Assembly: GCA_011682385.1 (NCBI GenBank)
Contig: JAACET010000001.1
Span: 1 to 49,362, forward strand
Length of the DNA: 49,362 bases
Reading direction: 5' to 3'
Source: Actinomycetota bacterium
GTDB lineage: Bacteria > Planctomycetota > Phycisphaerae > JAACET01
Below the pieces are notes generated by a model, which was not told where the DNA came from, made no database searches, and saw only the letters and a list, made by a program, of their open reading frames with translations. This document shows, one piece after another, positions 8,236 to 16,805 of this stretch; the stretch's first letter is position 1, and each line of letters starts with the position of its first letter. The position numbers were made by a program, and so were the translations under genes.

Positions 8236-8248
8236 TTACCTCCTTGTG

Positions 8249-8277
8249 TTGCTAAATATTCGTCCGCCGATTAGTAT
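8249..8277 (+). promoter_or_regulatory. argG: Possible argG promoter
   Basis: TTGCTA (8249-8254), a 17-base spacer and TAGTAT (8272-8277) lie between the structured RNA and argG. Transcription would begin near 8284 and leave a 40-base leader including AGGAGAG before the GTG start. Both boxes match at 4 of 6 positions. Confidence 0.35.
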
Positions 8278-8324
8278 TGGTTGGTTGAGTTACTGTGCAT
8301 ACTTGATATCAGGAGAGCTCTAAG

Positions 8325-9554
8325 GTGAAGCAAAAGAAGGTAAACAAGATCGTATTGGCCTACAGTGGCGGCCTGGACACCTCGGTTATCCTCCCTTGGT
8401 TGCGAGAAACCTATGGTTGCCAGGTAATCGCTTTTGCCGCCGAGTTGGGCCAGGGCCAGGAGTTGAAAGGGATTCGCCGTAAAGCCCTCGCCAGTGGTGC
8501 CAGCAAGTGTGTTGTGGCCGACTTGCGTGAGGAGTTCGCCGAGGATTTTCTTTGGCCCATGCTCCGTTGTGGAGCCGTCTATGAGGACCGCTACCTTCTG
8601 GGCACTTCTATTGCTCGTCCGCTGATTGCCAAGTACCAGGTCGCCGTGGCCAAGGCCGAGGGTGCCGACGCCGTTGCCCACGGCGCCACCGGTAAAGGCA
8701 ACGATCAGGTCCGCTTTGAGCTGACTTACATGGCCTTAGCGCCCAAGCTTAAGATCATCGCTCCCTGGAAGGATGATCGCTTTGAGTTGCGCAGTCGCGA
8801 GGCCGCCCTGGAATATGCCCAGGCTCGCGGCATACCCCTGGACGCTACCAAGAAGAAGATTTACAGTCGCGACCGCAATCTTTGGCACATTTCTCACGAG
8901 GGCGCCGATCTGGAGAACCCGGCCAATCAGCCGAAGGACGGATTATGGGTCATTTCCAAGCCGGTCTCGAAGGCCCCTGATAAGCCGCAGTACGTGCAGA
9001 TTGACTTTGTCTCTGGTGCCCCTGTTTCCGTCGATGGCCGGAAGATGAAAGCTCACCGAATCGTTGAGCGGTTGAATCTTTTGGCCGGCCGTCATGGCGT
9101 GGGTCAGACTGATCTTGTCGAGAATCGCCTGGTAGGTATTAAGAGCCGCGGCGCTTATGAGACTCCCGCCGGCACTGTTCTCTATGAGGCCCACCGAGCC
9201 TTGGAGAGTATTACCCTGGATCGTGATACGGCCCATTATAAGCAGCAGGTAGCCCTGCGCTATGCGGAGTTGGTTTATAACGGCCAATGGTTTACTCCGT
9301 TGCGTCGTGCCCTGGATGCCTTTGTCGATGTTACCCAGGAACCTGTAACCGGCCGGGTGAAGGTCAAGCTCTTTAAGGGCCGGGCCACGGTCGCGGGTCT
9401 TAGCAGTCCCAATTCACTTTATATGGACGAGCTGGCCAGTTTCACTATGGGAGCCGAGTACGAGCCCAAGGATGCCATTGGCTTTATACGTCTGTTTGGT
9501 CTGCAGCAGAAGATTCAAGCCCAACTGGCCAAAGCGCCACGGAAAAAGAAATAA
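8325..9554 (+). CDS. argG: Argininosuccinate synthase
   Basis: ArgG joins citrulline and aspartate using ATP, the penultimate step of arginine synthesis. At 409 residues it has the usual family length. The ATP-binding P-loop-like motif [15 protein letters not shown] is near the N-terminus, and the second family motif [19 protein letters not shown] lies near residue 125. The GTG start at 8325 is supported by AGGAGAG seven bases upstream. argH is not adjacent; the next gene, fdhD, overlaps the stop codon by one base (TAATG), so the two are probably co-transcribed although functionally unrelated. Confidence 0.96.
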   Translation: MKQKKVNKIVLAYSGGLDTSVILPWLRETYGCQVIAFAAELGQGQELKGIRRKALASGASKCVVADLREEFAEDFLWPMLRCGAVYEDRYLLGTSIARPLIAKYQVAVAKAEGADAVAHGATGKGNDQVRFELTYMALAPKLKIIAPWKDDRFELRSREAALEYAQARGIPLDATKKKIYSRDRNLWHISHEGADLENPANQPKDGLWVISKPVSKAPDKPQYVQIDFVSGAPVSVDGRKMKAHRIVERLNLLAGRHGVGQTDLVENRLVGIKSRGAYETPAGTVLYEAHRALESITLDRDTAHYKQQVALRYAELVYNGQWFTPLRRALDAFVDVTQEPVTGRVKVKLFKGRATVAGLSSPNSLYMDELASFTMGAEYEPKDAIGFIRLFGLQQKIQAQLAKAPRKKK

Positions 9555-10342
9555 TGGAGGCTTCCGTCAACGAAGAAATTATTATGGAGTTCCAGGCCCT
9601 GAAACTTCACCAGGGCCGGCCAGCCGAGAAACTCACCGAGCCTGTAGTCATCGAGGCGCTCTGCCAAATCGTATTGAACGATAAGCTCATTGCGACTTTG
9701 TCCTGTAGCCCCATGAATTTGCGCGAGTTGGCTGTGGGATATCTGATTTCTGAAGGTATCGCCACCGACGTCGATTCGGTCGCGGAGCCCGCCCGGACGG
9801 ATGATGGTTACACCTTGAATATTTCTGCTCGAGCGCTCGTCGGCTCCGATGACCTGGCCAAGCGTGTACTCACCAGTGGCTGTGCCGGGGGGAAGAGCTT
9901 TGCCCAGCCACCTTCTCAGCCTTTGGTGGCTATGCCTGTGACTATCCGCCGGGAGCAATTGACTCACCTTGTTTCTCGGATGGCTGATTCCAGCCAGGTA
10001 TTTCAACAGACTGCCGGCGTCCACAGTGCCGCCTTATGCACTCCCGACCAGATCATCTTTCGCACTGACGACATTGGCCGCCACAACGCTGTGGACAAGG
10101 TTATTGGCTGGGCCAGGTTGAACCGGGTCGAATTGCAGGACAAGCTGCTGCTGAGTACCGGCCGGATCAGCTCCGAGATTGTCCTCAAGGCCGCCCGATC
10201 CCGCATCACCATAGTAGCCTCGCGCGGTGCCCCTACCAGCAGAGCGCTGAATCTTGCCCGCGGGCTGGGCCTGACGGTTATCGGCTTTGTCCGCGGCCGT
10301 CGTATGACCGTTTATACCTGCTGTGACCGCTGTAGCGATTGA
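9554..10342 (+). CDS. fdhD: Formate dehydrogenase accessory sulfurtransferase FdhD
   Basis: FdhD carries sulfur from a cysteine desulfurase to the molybdenum (bis-MGD) cofactor, which formate dehydrogenase needs for activity. Family motifs are PMNLRELAVGYLISEG, QQTAGVHSAALC, FRTDDIGRHNAVDKVIG and LLSTGRISSEIVLKAA. The loop that holds two cysteines in the E. coli protein reads SGCAGGKSF here, so only the first cysteine is kept. Start is ATG at 9554 overlapping the argG stop; an in-frame ATG at 9584 is an alternative. Length is 262 residues. No formate dehydrogenase gene is in the window. Confidence 0.9.
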   Translation: MEASVNEEIIMEFQALKLHQGRPAEKLTEPVVIEALCQIVLNDKLIATLSCSPMNLRELAVGYLISEGIATDVDSVAEPARTDDGYTLNISARALVGSDDLAKRVLTSGCAGGKSFAQPPSQPLVAMPVTIRREQLTHLVSRMADSSQVFQQTAGVHSAALCTPDQIIFRTDDIGRHNAVDKVIGWARLNRVELQDKLLLSTGRISSEIVLKAARSRITIVASRGAPTSRALNLARGLGLTVIGFVRGRRMTVYTCCDRCSD

Positions 10343-10581
10343 CCCAGCCGGGCCCGATAAGTCATTGCCTCGCACTTCGTAGTTCTGATGGAATTATTCC
10401 TCACTGTCCAGTCCACGGACAACTCGTGGTTGCCTGAGCTAACCGCCTGAATTTACAGAGATTGAAGCATTTCTATTCTCAGCGGCAGGTTTTTGTTTGA
10501 TAGCCGCTGCTCAGCCCCGGCATCCAGTCGCTTTTAATATTACATTTGATTAGAGCAGGCCCCAAAGCGCCTTTGCGCTGT
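10339..10581 (+). repeat. Duplicated leader, copy A (before the first Tad-domain gene)
   Basis: About 243 bases from the fdhD stop codon to just before the ribosome-binding site of the next gene. It is repeated at 11946-12189 with 22 differences by my count, including one single-base gap. No frame is open in both copies, so it is non-coding. Conserved elements are GGAATTATTCC, a CCACG/CGTGG hairpin, the AT-rich block TTTTAATATTACATTTGATT, and the hairpin AGCGC-CTTT-GCGCT. Copy A also has a CAGCGGC/GCCGCTG stem that is not kept in copy B. Confidence 0.85.
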
Positions 10582-10603
10582 AGGGCCACAAGGAGAACCT
10601 AAC

Positions 10604-11821
10604 ATGCACAAGCTCAATCAACCTGCAGATATTTCGTCTCATCCGCAGCGTGGTGCACGCAAGGGGGCGGTTATAGTCATGGTCGCCATTCTGCTGGTGG
10701 CGTTACTGGGCTGCGCTGCGCTGGCTGTGGACGTCGGGTATCTTTACGTGGCCCGTGCCGAACTCCAGCGGTCTGCCGACGCTGCCGCCCTGGCTGGGGC
10801 GCAAGCACTGGGCCGGGGCTTAGAGTCCCCCTTCGGTGAATATATCTCGGCCAACGACATCTACAGCCAGGCTGAGAAATACGCAGGATTAAATGCTGTG
10901 GTGGGCACAGGCGTGGAGGTCAATCGCAACAGCGATATAAAAATCGGTTATCTGGCTAATCCGCGCGATCTGAGTGTTCCCCTACAAACCGTAGCTCTGG
11001 ATCAGTGCAATGCTGTGCAGGTAATCGCTCGGCGAGATAGTTCCAATACCGATGGCGAGGTTAAACTGTTTTTCGCCCCTATATGGGGTATAAACTCCTC
11101 GGAGGTGTCAGCTTCGGCGATTGCGGTGCTGGACGACCGCTTCTATGCCTATCGCGGCGGCAACGCCATACCTTTTACCCTCCATGTGGACACCTGGGAC
11201 GATGAGATTATCCAAGGTAATGGGGCAGATGGATATGGCTATGACAAATATACAGGAGATGTAACAAGTTCACCGGACGGTGTGCCGGAGGTCAAGCTCT
11301 TTCCCAACAAAGAAGGGTCTGGCTGCTGCTGTAAAAGAAGAGGCAAAGGCTGCGGTAATAGTAATAATGGAGCGGGCAATTTCGGAATTCTCCACATCGG
11401 TTCCGGTTCTCTGGGTGTACCCACTCTGAGAGATCAGATACGTAACGGTATCAGCCAGGACGATTTCACTGATCTGACCGGTGAACCTATGGTCAAATTC
11501 TATGACTATGACTCGGGAAACGCGGTGAGCTACGGGATTAACGGTAACCCTGGTATCAAGGCTGGGATTGAGAGCGCCATACAAGAGAAGGTCGGGCAAG
11601 TCGTGGGCTTCTTTCTACACGACAGTGTCTCCGGCACAGGCTCTAATGCCACTTTTAACGTGATAGCTATGCGCTTCGGACGGGTAATGGCGGTGAATCT
11701 TAACGGCAAGAATAAGGCCATCATAATTCAACCGGTACCGTATTATAGCTCAGGTGTCCTGACCTCGCCGAATGCCCCCTCCACTGACAGACTCATCGGC
11801 ACCCTTGAGTTGGTAAGGTGA
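10604..11821 (+). CDS. Tad-domain (TadG-like) secreted/pilus-associated protein
   Basis: A 405-residue protein with a TadG-like N-terminal domain: a short basic lead (RGARKG), then the membrane segment VIVMVAILLVALLGCAALAV and the conserved VDVGYLYVARAELQRSADAA, followed by AALAGAQAL. The rest should lie outside the cytoplasm. Around residues 233-245 there is an unusual cysteine-basic cluster (CCCKRRGKGC) followed by a Gly/Asn-rich linker. The C-terminal part (QVVGFFLHDSVSGTGSNATF) looks like the planctomycete Tad-related family. It is followed by a homologous gene with its own copy of the leader, so the pair arose by tandem duplication. AAGGAG lies before the ATG. No tadA/tadB/tadC machinery is in view. 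Confidence 0.78.
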   Translation: MHKLNQPADISSHPQRGARKGAVIVMVAILLVALLGCAALAVDVGYLYVARAELQRSADAAALAGAQALGRGLESPFGEYISANDIYSQAEKYAGLNAVVGTGVEVNRNSDIKIGYLANPRDLSVPLQTVALDQCNAVQVIARRDSSNTDGEVKLFFAPIWGINSSEVSASAIAVLDDRFYAYRGGNAIPFTLHVDTWDDEIIQGNGADGYGYDKYTGDVTSSPDGVPEVKLFPNKEGSGCCCKRRGKGCGNSNNGAGNFGILHIGSGSLGVPTLRDQIRNGISQDDFTDLTGEPMVKFYDYDSGNAVSYGINGNPGIKAGIESAIQEKVGQVVGFFLHDSVSGTGSNATFNVIAMRFGRVMAVNLNGKNKAIIIQPVPYYSSGVLTSPNAPSTDRLIGTLELVR

Positions 11822-11945
11822 CTCCTCACCGCCGCAACGACGCCAGCCACCCCCTCTCTTGCAATCTCCACCGTGATTACAGGGCCCAGCCCAATTTCTG
11901 TCAGCAGGTCCGATTACCTCTTTAGTCGCCCTGCTGAGTTTGGAA
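11822..11945. other. Spacer between the first Tad-domain gene and leader copy B
   Basis: 124 bases with no recognisable gene, terminator or promoter. The small open frame that crosses it into copy B is disrupted in copy A and is not considered coding. Confidence 0.3.
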
Positions 11946-12189
11946 TTGACCCAGCCGGGCCCGATAAGTTATTGCTGCGTACTTCGGTACTTCTGATGGA
12001 ATTATTCCTCACTGACCAAGCCACGGACGACTCGTGGCTGCTTGAGCTAATCGCCTGGATTTACAGAGATTGAAGCATTTCTATTCTCACCGGCAGGTTT
12101 TTGTTTAATAACCACTGCTCAGCCCCGGCATCCAGGCGATTTTAATATTACATTTGATTAGTGCAGGACCCAAAGCGCCTTTGCGCTGT
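11946..12189 (+). repeat. Duplicated leader, copy B (before the second Tad-domain gene)
   Basis: Second copy of the block at 10339-10581, 22 differences in about 244 aligned bases. It ends 96 bases before the start of the second Tad gene. Directly at its end stands GGCCGATAAG (12188-12197), with CAAA 16 bases before the GCCGATAA: a loose match to a sigma-28 promoter that is not present in copy A. Confidence 0.85.
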
Positions 12190-12285
12190 GGCCGATAAGA
12201 ATGTTGGTTTGGGTTTACGGTGGACTTGGTATGCGTGCGTCCAATGTCTCCGCATAAATAACTTGGGGCGGTAGAGGGCGAAAAA

Positions 12286-14019
12286 GTGAGTCCTGAGCAA
12301 CATCGAAGCAGGTTTTTGCGCCGATCCGGCTTGTGGACGAGATCGAGCAGATCTGGGGCTGTTATCGTCTTGGTGGCAGCACTTCTGGTGGTATTGATAG
12401 GCTTTACAGTTTTGGCCGTGGACGTCGGCTATATGTACGACACCAGGGCCGAGCTTCAGAACGCAGCCGACTCTGCTGCTATGGCCGCCGCTGCGTTTTT
12501 GTCTTCCGGGGTGCCGTTGGATGCTGAGGGTGACGTTCGTGCCCAGGCCTACAAGTACGCCTTGGCCAACAAGGCTGCCGGCACAGGCAATATCATCAAC
12601 ACTGAAGCTGACGTGGTTCTAGGCCGGGCCATGCGGGACTATGTCACCGGCAAGTACACCTTCTCCGCAAGCGTCTATCCCTGGGATGCCGTCAAGGTTA
12701 TTGTACGGCGAGACTCCCAGCGATCCTCCGGGCCTGTGCCGCTGTTTTTTGCGGGTTTTTTCGGCAAGAACACTACCAACATATCTGCCTCGGCTATTGC
12801 TGCGCTCGTACCCCGTGACATCGCTATGACCGTCGACCTTTCGGGATCGATGAACGACGACAGTGAACTTAAGTCCTATAGGAAGACTACGATCAACCTG
12901 ACCCAGGTCTGGCGGGATATGGCCACGGGAAGCGGCGGCCCCACCTGGGGAAACATGGTCCATTGGGGTACCGAGGATATCGATTCCGATACCTATAGGC
13001 CCCAAGACGACACCGGCCTGACTTACATGCCTTATCGGAAAAACTGGTCCTACCTGGACATCAATAACGATGGCATTAATGACTTTAATCAGCTTCCGAG
13101 CCAGTACAACAGCAAGGAGAAAGCGGCCCTTAAGCGAGGCCGTTACGATTCTTATCGCCGCAAAGATTACTATGCTGATCGTGTGGCGGTGATGCTGCGG
13201 CTGGCTGATTGGAACGATAGAGATAGAGACAAAAAGATCGACTCCCGCGAGGTTTCCTACAGGTCCTATCCTTACAGCCAGGGCTCCTGGCGAGACTGGA
13301 TCAAGAACTATGTGCGGCGTTCTTCGACGGGAATGTATTCAGCCAACAGCAAGTTTCGCTATCGTTTTGGGCTCAAAACTTTCGTCAATTATCTGTTGGA
13401 ACGGCGATACAGCCATGCTGCGTCACCGATATTAGCCCAGGCGCCCTGCCAGCCGCTGGAAGCGGTCAAGGACGGAGTCAAAATCTGCCTGGATGTACTC
13501 GACGATCTGGACAGCAACGACCAAATGTCCCTGGAGATATACGCCACCACTGCCAAACACGAGCTTAACCTGACGGAAAACTACCACGATGTAGCCGCCG
13601 CCTTGGACAACATGCAGGCGGGCCACTATAACGCCTGGACTTGCATTGGCGGAGGGCTCAAAATCGCCATTGATGAGCTTCAAAGCAGCCGGGCTCGCGG
13701 CTACGCCAAGAAGGTTATCATATTGATGACCGACGGTCGGGCCAACGTCGACCAGTGGGGCAGGGCTGGCTACCAGTATGAAACTGCCGCCAAGACCTAC
13801 GCCTTGGACCAGGCCCGTCGGGCGGCCGGGCTGGGCATCCGGATTTACACCATCTCCGTAGGTTTTAATGCTGACCGGAACCTCATGCAGGAGATCGCTT
13901 CTATTGGTCGTGCAGAAGAGTTCTACGCCAGTGGTATCGACTCGGCCCAATATTCAGCCCAACTTATGGAGATTTTCGGTCGACTGGGCGGCAAGCGGCC
14001 GGTGGTCCTGATTAAATAG
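12286..14019 (+). CDS. Tad-domain protein with von Willebrand factor A domain
   Basis: A 577-residue protein. The N-terminus is a TadG-like membrane anchor (GAVIVLVAALLVVLIGFTVL, then VDVGYMYDTRAELQNAADSA), close to that of the preceding gene. A vWA domain starts near residue 180 with the MIDAS motif DLSGSMNDD and closes with MTDGRAN, so it is probably metal-dependent and adhesive. Between these lies an insert of about 130 residues with two calcium-loop-like stretches (DINNDGINDFNQ and DRDRDKKIDSREV). Such proteins are found with Tad pili or on planctomycete surfaces. The GTG start at 12286 has GAGGG upstream. No tad secretion genes are in view. Confidence 0.8.
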   Translation: MSPEQHRSRFLRRSGLWTRSSRSGAVIVLVAALLVVLIGFTVLAVDVGYMYDTRAELQNAADSAAMAAAAFLSSGVPLDAEGDVRAQAYKYALANKAAGTGNIINTEADVVLGRAMRDYVTGKYTFSASVYPWDAVKVIVRRDSQRSSGPVPLFFAGFFGKNTTNISASAIAALVPRDIAMTVDLSGSMNDDSELKSYRKTTINLTQVWRDMATGSGGPTWGNMVHWGTEDIDSDTYRPQDDTGLTYMPYRKNWSYLDINNDGINDFNQLPSQYNSKEKAALKRGRYDSYRRKDYYADRVAVMLRLADWNDRDRDKKIDSREVSYRSYPYSQGSWRDWIKNYVRRSSTGMYSANSKFRYRFGLKTFVNYLLERRYSHAASPILAQAPCQPLEAVKDGVKICLDVLDDLDSNDQMSLEIYATTAKHELNLTENYHDVAAALDNMQAGHYNAWTCIGGGLKIAIDELQSSRARGYAKKVIILMTDGRANVDQWGRAGYQYETAAKTYALDQARRAAGLGIRIYTISVGFNADRNLMQEIASIGRAEEFYASGIDSAQYSAQLMEIFGRLGGKRPVVLIK

Positions 14020-14476
14020 TGGACTGAACATCTCTGGGCCGCGACCTTTCGTAACCTACCCTTATATATGGAGCTACGGTAGATTTCTGCTCCAGTGGAA
14101 CACCCAATAATTCACTCCAGGCTGAATATTCCCTTTTTTTCCTGCTACTGCCGTCACAACTGCCGTCCTGCTCTCGTCTTGTATAGTGAGAAAAGGATTA
14201 TTCTCTATTTACCACAATTAGCTGTCTTATTTTCCCGGGCCTGTTGCTCAGTTTTTGGAAATAGCTGAGCCGGGCAATGCGGAAATGTAGTGCCTCAGGC
14301 GGTGCGCCGTATGTGTGCCGACAGGCCCCGCCTCGGATGGTTTTCTGTGGGGTTCTTTTACCGGGAGTGAATGCCTATGAGTGAAGAAACGGACGTACGA
14401 ACGTAAGGATGGAGTGTGTTGAATTGAGACTTGGATCGCATTTGAATAGACGAGAGCTTTCAAAAGGAGAAAACTA
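14020..14476 (+). other. Long leader region with several hairpins before the first PEP-CTERM gene
   Basis: 457 bases without a recognisable gene. Inverted repeats include GCTCAG (14246-14251)/CTGAGC (14265-14270), extendable by CCCG/CGGG with a bulge, and AGGCGG/CCGCCT about 30 bases apart further down. A nine-codon reading frame (MSEETDVRT) follows GGGAG near 14363. This may be a structured 5' leader, but no known riboswitch class was recognised. Confidence 0.3.
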
Positions 14477-15394
14477 ATGGGAATTTTTAGCAAAACCAAA
14501 ATTGCTGTCGTAGCCGTATTGTTGATCTTTTTTACCGCTGGTTTCGTTCGCGCGGAATATTATTGTCCGCCGCAGGATCCTCCTGGCCCCACACCCGATG
14601 TTAAATGGTTGCAGCCGCCCGACGTAACCCCGAAGGGCATGGATGTCAAGGCCACGTTGCCGAAGGTCTTGGCTGACGATTTTCTCTGCACACAAACGGG
14701 TCCTATTACTGACATCCGTATTTGGGGGTCGTGGTTGCGTGACAAACTGCCTCCTCGCGGAGCCGGCCAAGTAACATTTGGGCTGGGTATTTTCAGTGAC
14801 ATTCCTGCTGGGCCAGGCCCAAGAAGCTACAGCAGGCCCGGCGAATTACTTTGGGGCCAGATATTTCGTCCCGGCGACTTTGAGGTCAGCTTATTCAAGA
14901 CTGTCCGTGCCGAGGGATGGTACAACCCCGATGGCAATTACATTTTTCCCGCCGACCGTAAGATATGGCAGTACGATTTCCAAATTGATCCCGCAGAGGC
15001 CTTTGTCCAGGAGGGTGACCTTGAGGAGCCCATGGTTTACTGGTTAGGCGTCACTGCTCTAGTACGCCCCCCACAGGGCGATGTTGGTGGGCAATCGGAC
15101 GGCAATCGCTGCACCCCACCCCAGTTTGGCTGGAAGACTTCGTCCAGGCACTGGAACGACGACGCCGTCTGGGCCGAAGTCGATTTCCGGAACCTTGATG
15201 GCCTGACTGATGGCGTTGGCGTGCCTGAGGCCGACGGACTTTATTGGAACGAGCTGCGCTATCCCAGTGGCCATCCCTATGCTGGTAGGTCTATTGATTT
15301 GTCCTTTGCCCTGGTACCGGAGCCGACCTGCCTGGCTTTGCTGGCCTTGGGCATAATACCTTTATTCATCCGTGGACGAAAAGCGCAACGTTGA
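14477..15394 (+). CDS. PEP-CTERM sorted exported protein
   Basis: 305 residues. A signal peptide (SKTKIAVVAVLLIFFTAGFV, then RA) ends near residue 26. The C-terminus has the PEP-CTERM tripartite signal: VPEPT, a hydrophobic stretch (CLALLALGIIPLFI) and a basic end (RGRKAQR), recognised by an exosortase. The middle contains many Trp, Pro and aromatic residues; its function is unknown. AAAGGAG precedes the ATG. It is followed by a second PEP-CTERM gene. No exosortase is in the window. Confidence 0.82.
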   Translation: MGIFSKTKIAVVAVLLIFFTAGFVRAEYYCPPQDPPGPTPDVKWLQPPDVTPKGMDVKATLPKVLADDFLCTQTGPITDIRIWGSWLRDKLPPRGAGQVTFGLGIFSDIPAGPGPRSYSRPGELLWGQIFRPGDFEVSLFKTVRAEGWYNPDGNYIFPADRKIWQYDFQIDPAEAFVQEGDLEEPMVYWLGVTALVRPPQGDVGGQSDGNRCTPPQFGWKTSSRHWNDDAVWAEVDFRNLDGLTDGVGVPEADGLYWNELRYPSGHPYAGRSIDLSFALVPEPTCLALLALGIIPLFIRGRKAQR

Positions 15395-15479
15395 GGCGAA
15401 CCCGACAAAAGTAAGCGGAATAAAACTGTTTGCAAGAAAAGTCATTGAAATGTGGACTTCAAACCTAATGGAGAAAAAA

Positions 15480-16184
15480 ATGAGACATTACCCTAACGTC
15501 CTTTCACGTAGCAGTTGTTTGGTTTTCCTTGCCCTAGCACTTATTGCTCTGCTGTCCGGCTCAGCCGTAGCCGGAGACGTCGCCTCCGGCTATGAATTGG
15601 GAGATTCCGGTTGGTCGGCTGTAGTCAATCCGGACTGGGACATAAGCTTTGCTGTTGACGGCCTTAGCGATGACGCTGTCATCATACAGATTCAGAAGCG
15701 TTTCACAGGTGAACTCGACGAATTTGGTCTATTACCGGCAATGTATCTGGAGTTCGTCAAGGATTCCGAAGAAGCCGTCCCGCAGATCATCATTACCGAC
15801 GAGTACATCGTCAACGATACGGCGGCAGATTGGCTTGACTTCCACATGGAGCTGATTGGATCTCCCTTGGCCGGCTTTGACCCCCAGTATATCCCCAGCG
15901 GCGATCAGTTCGCCACGGTCGTCCTCAGCGGCTCAAATGGATATGATGGGCTGCCCACTAAGTTTGATTTCTATGATGGCCTGGTTGTTAATGAGCCGCC
16001 GGGAGATGATACTTTTCGTCCGGGCTATGATTCCGGGGCCATGGCCATCATCACCAATCCCGACATGCAAGTTGGCCAGGGAATCCTGCTCAAAGAATAC
16101 CCTACTGTTCCTGAGCCGGCTACTCTGATGGTCCTGTTGATCTCGGGAGGCCTTGCTCTGCTCGGACACCGCAGACGACGCTAG
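15480..16184 (+). CDS. PEP-CTERM sorted exported protein
   Basis: 234 residues. The ATG at 15480 is preferred to the upstream opening of the frame because GGAG stands six bases before it and a signal peptide follows directly (SSCLVFLALALIALLSGSAV, then AG). The C-terminus is VPEPATLMVLLISGGLALLG plus HRRRR, a textbook PEP-CTERM signal. The mature part is acidic, with no recognised domain. Together with the previous gene it forms a small pair of surface-destined proteins; they are not similar to each other beyond the sorting signal. Confidence 0.8.
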   Translation: MRHYPNVLSRSSCLVFLALALIALLSGSAVAGDVASGYELGDSGWSAVVNPDWDISFAVDGLSDDAVIIQIQKRFTGELDEFGLLPAMYLEFVKDSEEAVPQIIITDEYIVNDTAADWLDFHMELIGSPLAGFDPQYIPSGDQFATVVLSGSNGYDGLPTKFDFYDGLVVNEPPGDDTFRPGYDSGAMAIITNPDMQVGQGILLKEYPTVPEPATLMVLLISGGLALLGHRRRR

Positions 16185-16220
16185 GGAGCGTTCGCCGAAC
16201 AGCTCAATGTTGTTTTCTAG

Positions 16221-16250
16221 CCAGAGGGGCCGCTTAGTCGGTCCCTTTGG
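16221..16250 (+). terminator. Hairpin terminator after the PEP-CTERM pair
   Basis: CCAGAGGGGCCG (16221-16232), loop CTTAGT, CGGTCCCTTTGG (16239-16250): a 12-pair stem with two G-U pairs, followed by a short TTTAGAT tract. It lies 37 bases after the stop of the second PEP-CTERM gene. Confidence 0.6.
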
Positions 16251-16373
16251 TTTAGATAGATTTGGTTCTCATCCCCGGTTTTACGGGTGGGTTTACTTGA
16301 ATGCCCTCAAGCTCTCGTTTGGGTATCCTCTTAGCGCCCCCGGCCGGAGTATGGTTTGTCCAGACCGTCAGGC

Positions 16374-16559
16374 TTATGAGCTGCCAGCCGGCAGACCATC
16401 TTCAAGCGTTGTGAATGTAGCCTTAGCCTTGGTACCTATCAAGCCGGCGGCCACGAAACAGAGGGCCACAATCAGAGCCAACATGACGGCGTACTCTGTC
16501 AGCGTAGGTCCGTCCTCACCATACACGAAATCCAGCGTTCTTTTGGCCAGCGTCTTCAT
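16374..16559 (-). CDS. Flp family type IVb pilin
   Basis: A 61-residue pre-pilin. The processing motif EDGPTLTEYAVML has Gly at -1 and Glu-Tyr at +5/+6, as in Flp pilins, followed by a hydrophobic core (ALIVALCFVAAGLIG). The short leader is cut by a TadV-type prepilin peptidase. AAGGAG stands just before the ATG. It is the likely major subunit of a Tad pilus, and its presence close to two Tad-domain proteins suggests a scattered tad locus, but no ATPase, secretin or platform gene is in view. Confidence 0.88.
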   Translation of the reverse strand: MKTLAKRTLDFVYGEDGPTLTEYAVMLALIVALCFVAAGLIGTKAKATFTTLEDGLPAGSS

Positions 16560-16574
16560 ATCCGACTCCTTACA

Positions 16575-16601
16575 GCATGTCAGCCAAAGTTTCTGACATG
16601 C
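16575..16601 (-). promoter_or_regulatory. Nine-base inverted repeat in the Flp pilin leader
   Basis: GCATGTCAG (16575-16583) and CTGACATGC (16593-16601) form perfect arms around nine bases, about 15 bases upstream of the pilin start codon. It could be an operator or an mRNA stem next to the ribosome-binding site; without a T-run it is not a terminator. Confidence 0.5.
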
Positions 16602-16715
16602 AGGGATACTCCTACCCGTGGGGAAGTTTAATACACAAACTGCCCGGATGCCAAAAAAGGTCGTGAAAAAGATGAAATTGCCGATAGTTTAGGCCCCAAG
16701 TGACCAGGTTTTTTG

Positions 16716-16721
16716 TATAAT
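16716..16721 (+). promoter_or_regulatory. gltX: TATAAT -10 box upstream of gltX
   Basis: A perfect TATAAT with only a weak -35 partner. A start near 16728 would give a leader of about 78 bases before the GTG at 16806. It lies in the divergent gap between the pilin and gltX. Confidence 0.4.
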
Positions 16722-16805
16722 CTGCGGTGATTGGCCTTGACAGCGGTGGCTCGCCACCCTAACATTTACCTTACATCGAGTTCGTTTTATACTTTTGGTA
16801 CGCCA

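Noticed and set aside
11873..12073. 66-residue open frame between the Tad-domain genes
   Set aside because: It runs into leader copy B, while the matching frame in copy A has a stop and a shift, so it is not conserved coding sequence.
14020..14476. Cyclic-di-GMP (GEMM) riboswitch in the leader of the PEP-CTERM gene
   Set aside because: The conserved GEMM core sequences around the ligand site were looked for and not found.
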